DNA from: Streptomyces leeuwenhoekii
GTDB taxonomy: Bacteria; Actinomycetota; Actinomycetes; Streptomycetales; Streptomycetaceae
Length of the DNA stretch: 64,000 nt
Direction: 5' to 3'
Assembly (NCBI RefSeq): GCF_001013905.1
Contig: NZ_LN831790.1
Span: 6,772,001 to 6,836,000, forward strand
The notes below the pieces were generated by a model, which searched no databases, had not been told where the DNA came from, and was given only the letters and a program-made list of their open reading frames with translations. The translations under genes were made by a program, and so were the position numbers. Of this stretch, positions 33,518 through 41,916 are shown piece after piece (the stretch's first letter is position 1; each line of letters opens with the position of its first letter).

Positions 33518-33558
33518 GGGCGCGCCACCGCCTCCCCACCGGGGGCGGTGGCGCGCCC
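33518..33558. terminator. Perfect 15-bp terminator closing the toxin-like operon
   Basis: GGGCGCGCCACCGCC (33518-33532) pairs perfectly with GGCGGTGGCGCGCCC (33544-33558), with an 11-nt loop. It also faces the convergent GNAT gene, so it probably works both ways. Confidence 0.75.
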
Positions 33559-33568
33559 ACCCGCACGT

Positions 33569-33994
33569 TCAGGGCGTCAGATGCTTCACCCAGCGGCGCC
33601 ACCGCTCCTCGGGCGCGTATCCGGCGGCCCGCCAGGCCCGCTGCCCCCGCTCGTTGCGCACCAGCACCATCGCGTCCCCGCGGCGCCCCCCGAGCCGTAC
33701 GAACCGCTCCTCCGCCGCGGCCAGCAGGGCCGAGGCGATGCCCTGACGGCGCTGGTCCGGACGGACCGCCAGCCGGTACAGATGGCAGCGCCAGCCGTCG
33801 AAGCCCGCGATCACCGTGCCGACCAGCTCGCCGTCCCGCTCGGCCAGGATCAGGGCGTCGGGGTCCCGGGCCACCAGCCGCTCCACGCCGTCCCGGTCGT
33901 CGCTGATGCTGGTCCCCTCGGCCGCCGTCTTCCAGAAGGCCAGCACACCGTCCAGGTCATCGGGCCCGGCGGCCCGTATCCGCAGATCCGTCAT
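33569..33994 (-). CDS. GNAT family N-acetyltransferase
   Basis: The 141-residue single-domain GNAT has RIRAAGPDDLDGVLAFW at the N-terminus, the beta4 strand HLYRLAVRPDQRRQGIASAL containing the acetyl-CoA pyrophosphate loop (RRQGIA), and VRNERGQRAWRAAGYAPE (the conserved 'N..G...Y' end). The substrate is unknown. It ends next to the toxin-operon terminator and is convergent with that operon. Confidence 0.9.
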   Translation of the reverse strand: MTDLRIRAAGPDDLDGVLAFWKTAAEGTSISDDRDGVERLVARDPDALILAERDGELVGTVIAGFDGWRCHLYRLAVRPDQRRQGIASALLAAAEERFVRLGGRRGDAMVLVRNERGQRAWRAAGYAPEERWRRWVKHLTP

Positions 33995-34052
33995 GGCCCG
34001 ATGACATCACCCGCCGCCGCGGAACGGGACGGCTTTTCCGCCATGCGGACAC

Positions 34053-34943
34053 TCATGCCTCGCGCAGGGCCGCCATGACCGGGGCGAACGCCTCCATGCA
34101 CGGCTCCAGAACGGTCAGGTAGGTGAACCCGTACCGCTCCCGCTGCGCCCGCACCTGCGCGGTGATCTCCTCCACGGTCCCCACCAGGACGATCGGCAGT
34201 TCCAGCACCTGCGCGGCGGTCAGGTGCGGCACCAGCTCCAGGAAGGGCCGCACCGCGGCCTCGCGGTCCTCGGTGACGACGACCTGCTGGACGAGCAGGT
34301 TGAGCTCCGCGGGTTCCGCGCGGCCCGCGGCCAGCTCCCGGTACCGCGCCACCCGCGCGTCGAGTTCCTCCGCCGTGATCGGGGCGAGCTGCCCCGTGGT
34401 GCTGCCCGGCACGCTCCGGGCGCCGGTGAAGGCCGCGATGTCGGCGTGCTCGGCGGTCAGCCGCAGCATCCGGTCGCCGTTGCCGCCGATCAGCAGTGGC
34501 ACCCGGGGCCGCTGCACCGGCTGCGGCCGGTGTGCCGCGGAGCCGAGCAGCCCGGTCAGCTCCTCCACCGTGCGCCGCAGGTGGTCGACCCGTTCGCGCG
34601 GGGAGCCGAACGGCAGCCCGGCCGCCTCGTGCTCCGCCTGCACATAGCCGGTGCCGAGCCCGAGTTCCAGACGCCCGCCGGTCAGGGCGTCCGCCGTCGC
34701 GACCTCACGGGCCAGCAGCGCCGGGTTCCAGAAGCCGGCGTTGAGGACGAACGTGCCCAGCCGCGGGCGCTCGGTCGCCTCGGACGCCGCCACCAGGGCC
34801 GGGAAGGGCGCCGCCATGCCCAGGTGGTCGGGGACCAGGATCACGTCGTACCCCAGCTCCTCGGCCCGGCGGCACTTGGCCCGCCACTCCCGGCCCGGTG
34901 CGGGGGCCACCAGATTGACGCCGAAGCGGAACGAACGCGCCAT
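34053..34943 (-). CDS. LLM-class F420-dependent oxidoreductase
   Basis: A 296-residue luciferase-like TIM-barrel protein. Typical segments are RFGVNLVAPAPGREWRAKCR, DVILVPDHLGMAAPFPALVA, LGTFVLNAGFWNPALLAREV, LTGGRLELGLGTGYVQAEHE and RPRVPLLIGGNGDRMLRL. This pattern matches the F420-dependent LLM subfamily common in actinomycetes (TIGR03621-like). The start at 34943 follows GGAGAGTTG; a second ATG six codons upstream is less likely. No F420-substrate gene is adjacent, so the reaction cannot be named. Confidence 0.88.
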   Translation of the reverse strand: MARSFRFGVNLVAPAPGREWRAKCRRAEELGYDVILVPDHLGMAAPFPALVAASEATERPRLGTFVLNAGFWNPALLAREVATADALTGGRLELGLGTGYVQAEHEAAGLPFGSPRERVDHLRRTVEELTGLLGSAAHRPQPVQRPRVPLLIGGNGDRMLRLTAEHADIAAFTGARSVPGSTTGQLAPITAEELDARVARYRELAAGRAEPAELNLLVQQVVVTEDREAAVRPFLELVPHLTAAQVLELPIVLVGTVEEITAQVRAQRERYGFTYLTVLEPCMEAFAPVMAALREA

Positions 34944-34989
34944 CAACTCTCCTGCCTGCAAGGGAACTTCAGGGACGCGGGCGAGTCAA

Positions 34990-37557
34990 TCACTCGTGCG
35001 CGATGGCCGCCAGCACATTCATGTGCGAGGCACGCGACGCGGGCAGCAGCGCCGCCACGATCCCCACCGCCACCGAGCCGAGCACCACCGCGACGACCGT
35101 GTCCCACGGAACGGCCAGTACCGTCATGCCCTCCAGGGCCAGCACCCGCTGGGTGCACACGCCCCACACCAGGCCCAGCGCCAGCCCCAGCACCGCCCCG
35201 AAGACCGCGATCACCACCGACTCCAGCCGGATCATCCGCCGCAGCCCGCGCCGGGACAGCCCGATCGCCCGCAGCAGCCCGATCTCCCGGGTGCGCTCCA
35301 CCACCGACAGCGCGAGCGTGTTCACCACGCCGAGGACCGCGATGACGATCGCCAGCCCCAGCAGCGCGTACACGAGATACAGCAGTACGGCGATCTGGTC
35401 GCGCACCAGCTCCTTGTAGCCGGCCAGGTCGCGCACCTGCACATGCGGGTACGGGGCGAGCGACCGCTCCAGAGCGGTCCGCAGCTCGTCGTCGCCCGTG
35501 CCGGGGGCGGCGTTCACGTACAGCACGGCGTCCTGGCCGCCCGGCGCGTACCGCTCCAGCGTGGCCAGCGAGAGGAACAGTCCGCCCGGCGTCCGGAACC
35601 TCTCGGCGGACTCCCGGCCGGTCAGGGCGCCCACGGTCAGGACCGCGGTGCGCCCGCCCTGGAACTCGACCAGGACCGTGCCGCCCGGGCGTACGCCGTG
35701 CTCCCGGGCGAACCGCGTGTCCATCGCGAGCCGCCCCGGCGCGAGCGCGGCCCGGCCGTCCCCGTGCGCGTAGTCGATGTCGGCGACCTCGTCGAGCCCC
35801 GGGCCGTAGGCCGTGGCGGTCGTCGTCATCCGCTCGCCGTCCGGCAGCCGCACCGCGACCGGCGCGTACCGTGCCGGTACGACGAGCCCCGCGCCGGGCG
35901 CCCGGCGCACCGCGTCGGTCACCTCGCGCGGGAACGGGGCCGAGTTGCCGTTGCGCACGATGAAGTCGGAGCCCAGCGTCCGGTCGATCTGCCGGTCGAA
36001 GGACGCGGTGATCGAGGCGCCGGCCACGGACAGCCCCACGGCCAGGGCGATCCCCACCATCAGCGCGGCGGCGGTGGCACCGGTGCGGCGCGGATTGCGC
36101 AGGGCGTTGCGCCGGCTCAGCACGCCGACGGCGCCGAACAGGGCGGGGAAGGACGCGCCGAGGACCCGGATCACCGGCCGTACCAGCAACGGGCCCGCCA
36201 CCACGGCGGCGACGAGCGTCAGGGCGACACCGGACCCGAGCAGCGGCGCCGCCCGGCCCGTCCGGGAGGAGACGGCGCACCCGGCGAGCGCGGCGGCGCC
36301 CACCGCCCCGACCACCGCGCCCACCCTCGCCCGCGTCCGCAGCGGGCGGCCCGTACCGGCGGCCTCGGTCTCCGCGATCGCCGCCATCGGGGAGACGGCC
36401 GCGGCCCTGCGGGCCGGGAGGTACGCCGCCACGAACGTCACGCCGATGCCGACGGCGTAGCCCGCGACCGGGGTCGCCCAGCCGATCACCATGTCGGTGG
36501 AGCGGATGTGCATGCCGATCGCGTTCATCACCCGGATCAGCCCGGCGGCCAGCCCGACACCGGCGGCCAGCCCCAGCGTGGCGCCGGTCACGCCGAGCAG
36601 CAGCGCCTCGGTCAGCACCGACCGGCGGACCTGGCGCCGGTCGGCGCCCAGCGCGCGCAGCAGGCCCAGCTCGCGGGTGCGCTGGGCGATCAGCATCGAG
36701 AAGGTGTTGACGATCAGGAAGACGCCCACGAGGACCGCGACCCCGGCGAAGCCGAGCATGACCCACTTCAGGACGTCGAGGAAGCCGCCCAGCCGCTGGA
36801 CGTCGGACTCGGCCTGCTCGGCGGCGGTCCGGTAGGTGTAGGCGTCCGGGCCCAGCGCGTCGGCCACCCGCCGCTTGAGCTGCCCCGCGTCCACGCCTTC
36901 CGCGGCGTCGACGGAGATGCCGGTCGCGGCGCGGGCGTCGCCCAGCAGCCGCTCCTGGGCGACCGGGGTGTCCAGGAAGAGCAGCGCGGTGCCGGGGTTG
37001 GCGGCGGTGAAGGCGGCGATGCCGACCACCTCGACCGGGAAGGAGCCCGGCGGGGCGATCACGGTGAGGGTGTCGCCGATCCGTACGTCCGCGCGGTCGG
37101 CGGTCACCTCGTCGAGCACCGCCTGCCCCGGCCCGCGCGGGGCGTGACCGGAGCCGAGCTCGACGGTGCGGCGGCCGGCCGGGTCCCAGTCGGCGCCGGT
37201 GGTGGGGGCACCGGTGGTGGGGCTGACCGGCCGGCGCCGGGCGTCGACGACGGTGATGTTCTCGACCTCGACGTCCACCCGGGCGGCGGCGACCTGGTCG
37301 AGGCCGGCCACGCGGTCGGCGAGCGCGGCGGGCAGGGTGGCGATCCGGCCGGACGGAAGGGTCTCGTCCAGGCCCTCCTCGGGACGGACGGTCACATCGG
37401 CGGCGGTTGAGGCGAAGAGCTGGTCGAAGGTGCGGTCGAGGGTGTCGGAGAAGATCAGGCTGCCCGCGACGAACGCCACCGACAACACCACGGCCAGCCC
37501 CGACATCAGCAGCCGGCCCTTGTGCGCCATGAAGCTCCGCAGCGTCGCCCTGAGCAT
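34990..37557 (-). CDS. FtsX-family ABC transporter permease
   Basis: The 855-residue permease has the duplicated FtsX/MacB layout. An N-terminal membrane helix (LLMSGLAVVLSVAFVAGSLI) is followed by an extracytoplasmic domain of about 200 residues. A three-helix FtsX domain follows (WVMLGFAGVAVLVGVFLIVN, GLLRALGADRRQVRRSVLTE), with additional central helices and a second extracytoplasmic domain. A second FtsX domain ends the protein (LYLVYALLGLAIVIAVLGVV, IGLLRAIGLSRRGLRRMIRL). Such proteins with a MacB-like ATPase export lipids, peptides or antibiotics, or sense them. It lies 4 bp after the ATPase gene, so the two are an operon. Confidence 0.92.
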   Translation of the reverse strand: MLRATLRSFMAHKGRLLMSGLAVVLSVAFVAGSLIFSDTLDRTFDQLFASTAADVTVRPEEGLDETLPSGRIATLPAALADRVAGLDQVAAARVDVEVENITVVDARRRPVSPTTGAPTTGADWDPAGRRTVELGSGHAPRGPGQAVLDEVTADRADVRIGDTLTVIAPPGSFPVEVVGIAAFTAANPGTALLFLDTPVAQERLLGDARAATGISVDAAEGVDAGQLKRRVADALGPDAYTYRTAAEQAESDVQRLGGFLDVLKWVMLGFAGVAVLVGVFLIVNTFSMLIAQRTRELGLLRALGADRRQVRRSVLTEALLLGVTGATLGLAAGVGLAAGLIRVMNAIGMHIRSTDMVIGWATPVAGYAVGIGVTFVAAYLPARRAAAVSPMAAIAETEAAGTGRPLRTRARVGAVVGAVGAAALAGCAVSSRTGRAAPLLGSGVALTLVAAVVAGPLLVRPVIRVLGASFPALFGAVGVLSRRNALRNPRRTGATAAALMVGIALAVGLSVAGASITASFDRQIDRTLGSDFIVRNGNSAPFPREVTDAVRRAPGAGLVVPARYAPVAVRLPDGERMTTTATAYGPGLDEVADIDYAHGDGRAALAPGRLAMDTRFAREHGVRPGGTVLVEFQGGRTAVLTVGALTGRESAERFRTPGGLFLSLATLERYAPGGQDAVLYVNAAPGTGDDELRTALERSLAPYPHVQVRDLAGYKELVRDQIAVLLYLVYALLGLAIVIAVLGVVNTLALSVVERTREIGLLRAIGLSRRGLRRMIRLESVVIAVFGAVLGLALGLVWGVCTQRVLALEGMTVLAVPWDTVVAVVLGSVAVGIVAALLPASRASHMNVLAAIAHE

Positions 37558-37561
37558 CGCC

Positions 37562-38386
37562 TCAGCCCCTCTCCGGGCCCCGCGCGGGCGGGCCGCTCGC
37601 GCCGGACGGGCCGTGCACGGTGTCCAGGCGCTTCATCCGGTCCAGCACCCCCCGCGCCGTCGGCCGCTCCATCCGGTCCACGATCCGCCCGTCCGCGAGG
37701 AAGAGCACCGCGTCGGCGTGGGCGGCGGCGCCCGGGTCGTGGGTGACCATGACCACGGTCTGCCCCAGGTCGTCCACGGCCCCGCGCAGAAAGCCCAGGA
37801 CCTCGAGTCCCGCCCGCGAGTCGAGGTTCCCGGTCGGCTCGTCCGCGAAGACCAGCTCGGGCCGGGAGACCAGCGCCCGCGCGCAGGCCACCCGCTGCTG
37901 CTGCCCGCCGGACAACTGCGCGGGCCGGTGCCCGAGCCGGTCGCGCAGGCCCAGCGTGCCCACGACCCGGTCGAGCCACCGCGGGTCGGGCCGCCTGCCC
38001 GCGATGTCCAGCGGCAGGGTGATGTTCTCCAGCGCGTTCAGGGTCGGGACCAGATTGAACGACTGGAACATGAACCCGACCCGGTCACGGCGCAGCCGGG
38101 TCAGCTCCCGGTCCTTCAGCCCGGTGATCTCCGTCTCCCCGAGCCACACCCGCCCGGCCGAGACCGTGTCCAGTCCCGCCAGGCAGTGCATCAGCGTGGA
38201 CTTGCCGGACCCCGACGGCCCCATCACCGCGGTGAACCGGCCGCGCGCGATGTCGACGTCCACCGCGTCCAGGGCGAGCACCGTCGTCTCGCCCGCGCCG
38301 TACGCCTTGGTCAGGCCCCGGGCACGCGCCGCGAAGGGAGCGGCCGGCGCGGGCCCCGGGGCGTGTTCCGCGGCAGGTCTGGGCAC
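37562..38386 (-). CDS. ABC transporter ATP-binding protein (MacB/LolD type)
   Basis: The 274-residue ATPase contains Walker A MGPSGSGKSTLMHCLAGLD, the Q-loop FMFQSFNLVPTL, signature LSGGQQQRVACARAL, Walker B LVFADEPTGNLDS and the H-loop VMVTHD. The LNxxENI and 'TGNLDS' forms are typical of ATPases that pair with FtsX permeases, and that partner follows directly. A Pro/Ala-rich N-terminal extension of about 20 residues and a C-terminal tail of about 30 flank the domain. No histidine kinase or response regulator gene is adjacent, so its control is unknown. Confidence 0.94.
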   Translation of the reverse strand: MPRPAAEHAPGPAPAAPFAARARGLTKAYGAGETTVLALDAVDVDIARGRFTAVMGPSGSGKSTLMHCLAGLDTVSAGRVWLGETEITGLKDRELTRLRRDRVGFMFQSFNLVPTLNALENITLPLDIAGRRPDPRWLDRVVGTLGLRDRLGHRPAQLSGGQQQRVACARALVSRPELVFADEPTGNLDSRAGLEVLGFLRGAVDDLGQTVVMVTHDPGAAAHADAVLFLADGRIVDRMERPTARGVLDRMKRLDTVHGPSGASGPPARGPERG

Positions 38387-38529
38387 GATGCCTCCCGGCT
38401 CGGCGATGCGGCGACGCCCGTGTCCCGGCCGAGGACAGGGCGGTCCGTCTCACACAGTACGGCGGTCGCGGCGCGCGTGCGGTCGCGGCGGCCTTGCCGC
38501 TGCTAGCGGCGGAGCGCTAGCGTCGAGGC

Positions 38530-38763
38530 ATGGCGAAGACCCAGCTGAACGTGCGGGTGGACGAGGACACCGCCCGAGCCGCGCGCGAGCGCGCGCTGGC
38601 CCGCGGCATGAGCGTCAACCGCTACATCGAGGAGCTGGTCCGCCGCGACGTCGGCGAAGTGGGCCACACCTTCGTGGAGGCCGCCGCGGACTTCATGCGG
38701 CAGTACGAAAAGGTGTTCGCCGACAAGGCGTTCGCCGAGGAGGCGGGCGAGGGCGGCCGCTGA
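38530..38763 (+). CDS. Ribbon-helix-helix antitoxin-like protein
   Basis: The 77-residue protein begins AKTQLNVRVDEDTARAARER, an RHH DNA-binding beta-strand and helix, followed by ALARGMSVNRYIEELVRRDV. The acidic, probably flexible C-terminus (QYEKVFADKAFAEEAGEGG) is the expected toxin-binding part. It would repress its own operon and neutralise the downstream protein. The ATG follows a weak ribosome site, and the next gene starts 4 bp after its stop. Confidence 0.82.
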   Translation: MAKTQLNVRVDEDTARAARERALARGMSVNRYIEELVRRDVGEVGHTFVEAAADFMRQYEKVFADKAFAEEAGEGGR

Positions 38764-38767
38764 TCCG

Positions 38768-39142
38768 TTGGACCACCTCAGGATCGACCTCGCCTGGCTG
38801 CTGATGCTCGCCGAGCGGAAGATGCCCGGAGACCCCCAGGTCACCGACTGGGGCGCCCTCGTCGCCGCCGTGGCACGCCACCAGGCGGAGATAATCGGCG
38901 TCCCCGTCTACGACAGCCCGCACGCGCGCGCCGCCGCGCTGCTCCAGCTCCTCATCCGCGTCCCGGCGCTGGAGCGGTCCAACGCGCTGTTCGCCACCGC
39001 CGTCGCCTACGCCTACCTCGTCGCCAGCGGCCTGAAGGCCGCCCCGTCCCCGGAGCAGGTCCGCGACCTGGCCCGGCTGGTGCACAACGGCGAGGCGTCC
39101 GTCGACGACATCGCCCGGGAACTGCGGCAGTGGTGCGTGTGA
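38768..39142 (+). CDS. Fic/Doc-like toxin component with degenerate Fic motif
   Basis: The 124-residue protein starts at a TTG, 4 bp after the antitoxin stop. Its helical pattern resembles Doc: an N-terminal IDLAWLLMLAERKMPG, a GVPVYDSPHARAAALLQLLI segment, and a helix after it, FATAVAYAYLVASGLKAAP. The Fic active-site motif HxFxDGNKR is not intact. The aligned stretch reads RVPALERSNALF, with Val for the catalytic His and no DGNKR. It therefore probably cannot transfer AMP or phosphate. It could act by binding, or have lost toxicity. Pairing with an RHH protein matches Streptomyces loci annotated as RHH-Fic. Confidence 0.68.
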   Translation: MDHLRIDLAWLLMLAERKMPGDPQVTDWGALVAAVARHQAEIIGVPVYDSPHARAAALLQLLIRVPALERSNALFATAVAYAYLVASGLKAAPSPEQVRDLARLVHNGEASVDDIARELRQWCV

Positions 39143-39155
39143 CCGCCGCGCGGCC

Positions 39156-39836
39156 TCAGGCGCCGGGCCGCCAGGCCGCGCCCGTCACACAGTAGGACGC
39201 CGGCAGCCTCGGCCCCTTCTCCGGCATCAGGGTGCGCCGGTAGGGGCCGATCTCGAACCCGGCCTCGCGGAGCGCGGCGACCGGGTCCCGGGACAGATGG
39301 CAGCCGCCGCTCAGGGCCGGCCACACCGTCCGGTCCAGCGCCCGCTGGGTGACCCCCATGACCCGGCCGCCGCCCCGGCCGTGCTCGAAGAACCGCACCT
39401 CGCCGCCGGGCCGCAGCACCCGCCGCACCTCCGCGAGCGCCCGCGGCACGTCCCGCACACTGCACAGCACCAGCGACAGCACGACCGCGTCGAACCCCTC
39501 GCTCTTGACCGGCAACGCCTCCGCCGCCCCCGGCACCACGTCGACGGGCACCTCCGCGCGCAGGGCCGCCTCCACCGCCGACCGCCGCAGCACCCGCTCC
39601 GGTTCGATGGCGACGACCTCCGCGACCGTGCCCGGATAGTGCGCGAAGTTCAGCCCGTTGCCCGCGCCGATCTCGATGACCCGTCCGGAGAGCCCGACCA
39701 GCAGCTTCTCCCGCACGGCGCCCATGCCCATCCGGGTTTCGGCGGCCGTACTGACCCGGTCGTAGCAGCGGGCGAACAGCGGATGGTGCACGGCGTCCCG
39801 CGGCGCCGAGCGGGAACGGGGCGGACGGAGCGCCAT
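39156..39836 (-). CDS. Class I SAM-dependent methyltransferase
   Basis: The 226-residue protein is a Rossmann-fold methyltransferase with motif I VIEIGAGNGLNFAHYP, motif II VVAIEPERVLRR, the acidic loop EGFDAVVLSLVLCSVRD, and LAEVRRVLRPGGEVRFFEHG. This is the Methyltransf_11 class of small-molecule or quinone-type enzymes. The ATG at 39836 follows GAGGAGGTCAT, a strong ribosome site, and forms CATATG with the ATG of the opposite-strand MFS remnant. The substrate is unknown. Confidence 0.92.
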   Translation of the reverse strand: MALRPPRSRSAPRDAVHHPLFARCYDRVSTAAETRMGMGAVREKLLVGLSGRVIEIGAGNGLNFAHYPGTVAEVVAIEPERVLRRSAVEAALRAEVPVDVVPGAAEALPVKSEGFDAVVLSLVLCSVRDVPRALAEVRRVLRPGGEVRFFEHGRGGGRVMGVTQRALDRTVWPALSGGCHLSRDPVAALREAGFEIGPYRRTLMPEKGPRLPASYCVTGAAWRPGA

Positions 39837-40148
39837 ATGACCTCCTCGCGGGGCGGGCCTACCGCGATTCTCCCCCCGCACGGCCCGGCCCATCCCTGGC
39901 CGGCGGGTGACTTCGCGCCGGGCGGCTCGCTGGCCACCTACCGGCTCGAACACACTCCCAAGGAACGCGTCGCCCGCACCCTGTCCGCCTGGTCCATCGG
40001 CAACAGCGTCTCCATCGCCCTCTGCACCGCCCTCGCCGGACTGCTCGCCGACGCCACCAGTCCCCGCACCGCCCTCACCGTCGCGGGTCTGCTGATGCTC
40101 GCGACCCCGCTGCTGCTGCCCCGGCGGAACCACCGGGCCGCCCGGTGA
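39837..40148 (+). pseudogene. C-terminal remnant of an MFS transporter
   Basis: A 103-codon frame ends with about 70 residues resembling the last helices of an MFS drug or siderophore exporter: EHTPKERVARTLSAWSIGNS, SIALCTALAGLLADATSP, ALTVAGLLMLATPLLLPRR. The first ten helices are missing, replaced by about 30 unrelated residues. A possible ribosome site (GGAG) precedes an ATG at 39837, so a short membrane peptide could be made. It cannot be a working transporter. The deletion joins it directly to the methyltransferase gene. Confidence 0.65.
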
Positions 40149-40156
40149 GCGGCGCC

Positions 40157-40921
40157 TCAGCTCTCCGGCCCGGCCGGTGCCGCGGCCCTGGCCAGGTCAC
40201 GGAACTGCGGGAAACGCACGGCCTTGGGGTCCAGCACATCGATCAGGGCGATGAGCTTGCGCTGCAGCTCGGCGAGCCGGGGCACGGCCGGCGCGGTGTC
40301 CCGTGCGAGCCGGTCGACGTCCGCGAGCAACGGGTCGAACCAGCGCCGGAACGCGTCGTCGCCGTCGAGCCTCGCGCAGAACTCGGCGTAACCCAGGCAC
40401 CTGCGCCGGCCGGGCTCTCCCTCCGGATGCACCATCAGCTCCCCGACGGCCCGCTGCTCGGCGCGCCACAGCCGCAGCACGTCGCCGTCGCCCGTGGTGC
40501 GGTTCAGCGCTGTGCCGATGGAGGAGATCACGGTCATGGCGCGCTGGTTGGCCCGTGATCCGCCGAGGTCGAGGAACTGCACGTCCCGCCGCAGGATCTC
40601 CACCCACCCCAGGTACTCGGCGAGCACGTACACCGTGCTGCGGCGCACGTACTCCCGCTGCTGCGGCGTGCCCCGTACGTGGAAGGAGGTCAGGAAACCG
40701 CGGGAGGGCCCCGGGGAGACATCGACGTCATGGCCGCGCAGGACGTTGTACAGCCTGGCCTGCAGGTCGTACGCGGACCAGGCCAGCGAGGCCCCGTAGG
40801 AGTCCATCAGGTTGCGCTGCTCCAGGACGCGCAGGCGACGCTGCGTCCAGTAGCCGAGCCCCGCCGTCGTCGCCGCGCCGGCCAACGCCACGACGGCGGA
40901 GACGAACGTCAGCGTGTCCAC
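40157..40921 (-). CDS. Hypothetical membrane-anchored protein
   Basis: The 254-residue protein has one N-terminal transmembrane helix (FVSAVVALAGAATTAGLGYW) followed by a helical cytoplasmic part (YGASLAWSAYDLQARLYNVL, YVLAEYLGWVEILRRDVQFL, LRLWRAEQRAVGELMVHPEG). This pattern is shared by actinobacterial proteins of unknown role. No catalytic motif is visible. It ends 9 bp from the convergent MFS remnant. Confidence 0.75.
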   Translation of the reverse strand: MDTLTFVSAVVALAGAATTAGLGYWTQRRLRVLEQRNLMDSYGASLAWSAYDLQARLYNVLRGHDVDVSPGPSRGFLTSFHVRGTPQQREYVRRSTVYVLAEYLGWVEILRRDVQFLDLGGSRANQRAMTVISSIGTALNRTTGDGDVLRLWRAEQRAVGELMVHPEGEPGRRRCLGYAEFCARLDGDDAFRRWFDPLLADVDRLARDTAPAVPRLAELQRKLIALIDVLDPKAVRFPQFRDLARAAAPAGPES

Positions 40922-41039
40922 CGTCCCGCCCCCCCCTCGAACTCCCCGGTCCGCTCACCCGTCCGCGCGCGGACCGCGGACGGTGTGCGCCGCAGCCTAC
41001 CGGCGTCCGGGCGCGGATTGGCCGTACCGGCCGAGGCGG

Positions 41040-41092
41040 CCGGAGGCGAGGAGGCGCGGAGGCGCGGAGGAGGTGAGGAGGTGAGGAGGGGA
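41040..41092. repeat. Purine-rich GGAGG short-period repeat
   Basis: An all-purine-rich run on the plus strand has iterated GGAGGCGCGGAGGCGCGGAG and GAGGTGAGGAGGTGAGGAGG units of 9 to 10 bp. It lies between the hypothetical membrane protein start and the bioD stop. No gene is in it. Confidence 0.7.
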
Positions 41093-41144
41093 CGCGGGTG
41101 GTGCCGGCTGCGTGCCGATCCCGCGTCCCGGCCGGGTCGGCCTC

Positions 41145-41915
41145 CTACGAGCCGGAGCCGGGGGCGGACGGTGCCGTCGGCCGGCCACCGCCCACGGCCC
41201 CGGGCGCCTGCCGCGCCCGGAACTCCGCCGCGTCCCAGGTGCCGTCGAGCCCCGGCGCCAGCCACCCGGGCGCCGCCGCGCGGAAGGCGGCCGGTGGGAG
41301 CGCGGCCGCCCCGGCGGGCACGGCGCCGAGCAGCGGTGCCCCGGCCACGTCCGGCAGATCGGCGAGATTGCAGCGACAGGCCAGGTCCGGGTCGGTGGGC
41401 CAGCTCCCGATCACCACGCCCGCCAGGGCGATGCCGCGCGCGGCCAGTTCCCGTGCCGTCAGCTCGGTCACGTTCAGCGTGCCCAGGCCGGCGGTCGCCA
41501 CGAGGAGCACCGGCGCTTCCAGCAGCCCCGCCGCGTCCGCCAGGGTCCCGCCCGCCGCGTCGAACCGGACGAGCAGCCCGCCCGCACCCTCGACCAGCAC
41601 CAGATCGTGCTCGGTGGCCAGCTTGGCGGCGGTCTCGGCCACGTCGTCCGGGCGCACCGGGGGGAGCCCGGCCCGCCGCGCGGCGGTCGCCGGTGCCAAC
41701 GGCTCGGGGAACCGCGCGATCTCGGCCACCGTCACGGGACCCGCGAGCCGGGCGGCCTCCAGCGCGTCACCGGGCTCGTCCGGTCCCACCCCGGTCTGCG
41801 CGGCCTTCAGCACCGCCACCGACCGGCCGGCCGCCAGCGCCGTCGCGGCGACGGCCGCGGTCACGACCGTCTTGCCGACCTCCGTGCCCGTACCCGTGAT
41901 CACCAGGATCGGCAT
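41145..41915 (-). CDS. bioD: Dethiobiotin synthetase
   Basis: The 256-residue ATP-dependent carboxylase closes the ureido ring of DAPA to form dethiobiotin. It starts [20 protein letters not shown] (P-loop GTGTEVGKT). It also has [10 protein letters not shown] (substrate Lys), [14 protein letters not shown] (Walker B-like) and [12 protein letters not shown]. The Ala/Pro/Gly-rich C-terminus is a little long. It begins 1 bp after the bioA stop, so it is the third gene of the bioB-bioA-bioD operon. Confidence 0.95.
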   Translation of the reverse strand: MPILVITGTGTEVGKTVVTAAVAATALAAGRSVAVLKAAQTGVGPDEPGDALEAARLAGPVTVAEIARFPEPLAPATAARRAGLPPVRPDDVAETAAKLATEHDLVLVEGAGGLLVRFDAAGGTLADAAGLLEAPVLLVATAGLGTLNVTELTARELAARGIALAGVVIGSWPTDPDLACRCNLADLPDVAGAPLLGAVPAGAAALPPAAFRAAAPGWLAPGLDGTWDAAEFRARQAPGAVGGGRPTAPSAPGSGS

Positions 41916-41916
41916 G

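Noticed and set aside
29926..33528. A 1200-codon open frame on the minus strand, antisense to the toxin-like gene
   Set aside because: It is a mirror of the strong codon bias of the plus-strand gene. Its product is Gly/Val/Arg-rich without domains, and the plus-strand frame has a signal peptide and recognisable domains.
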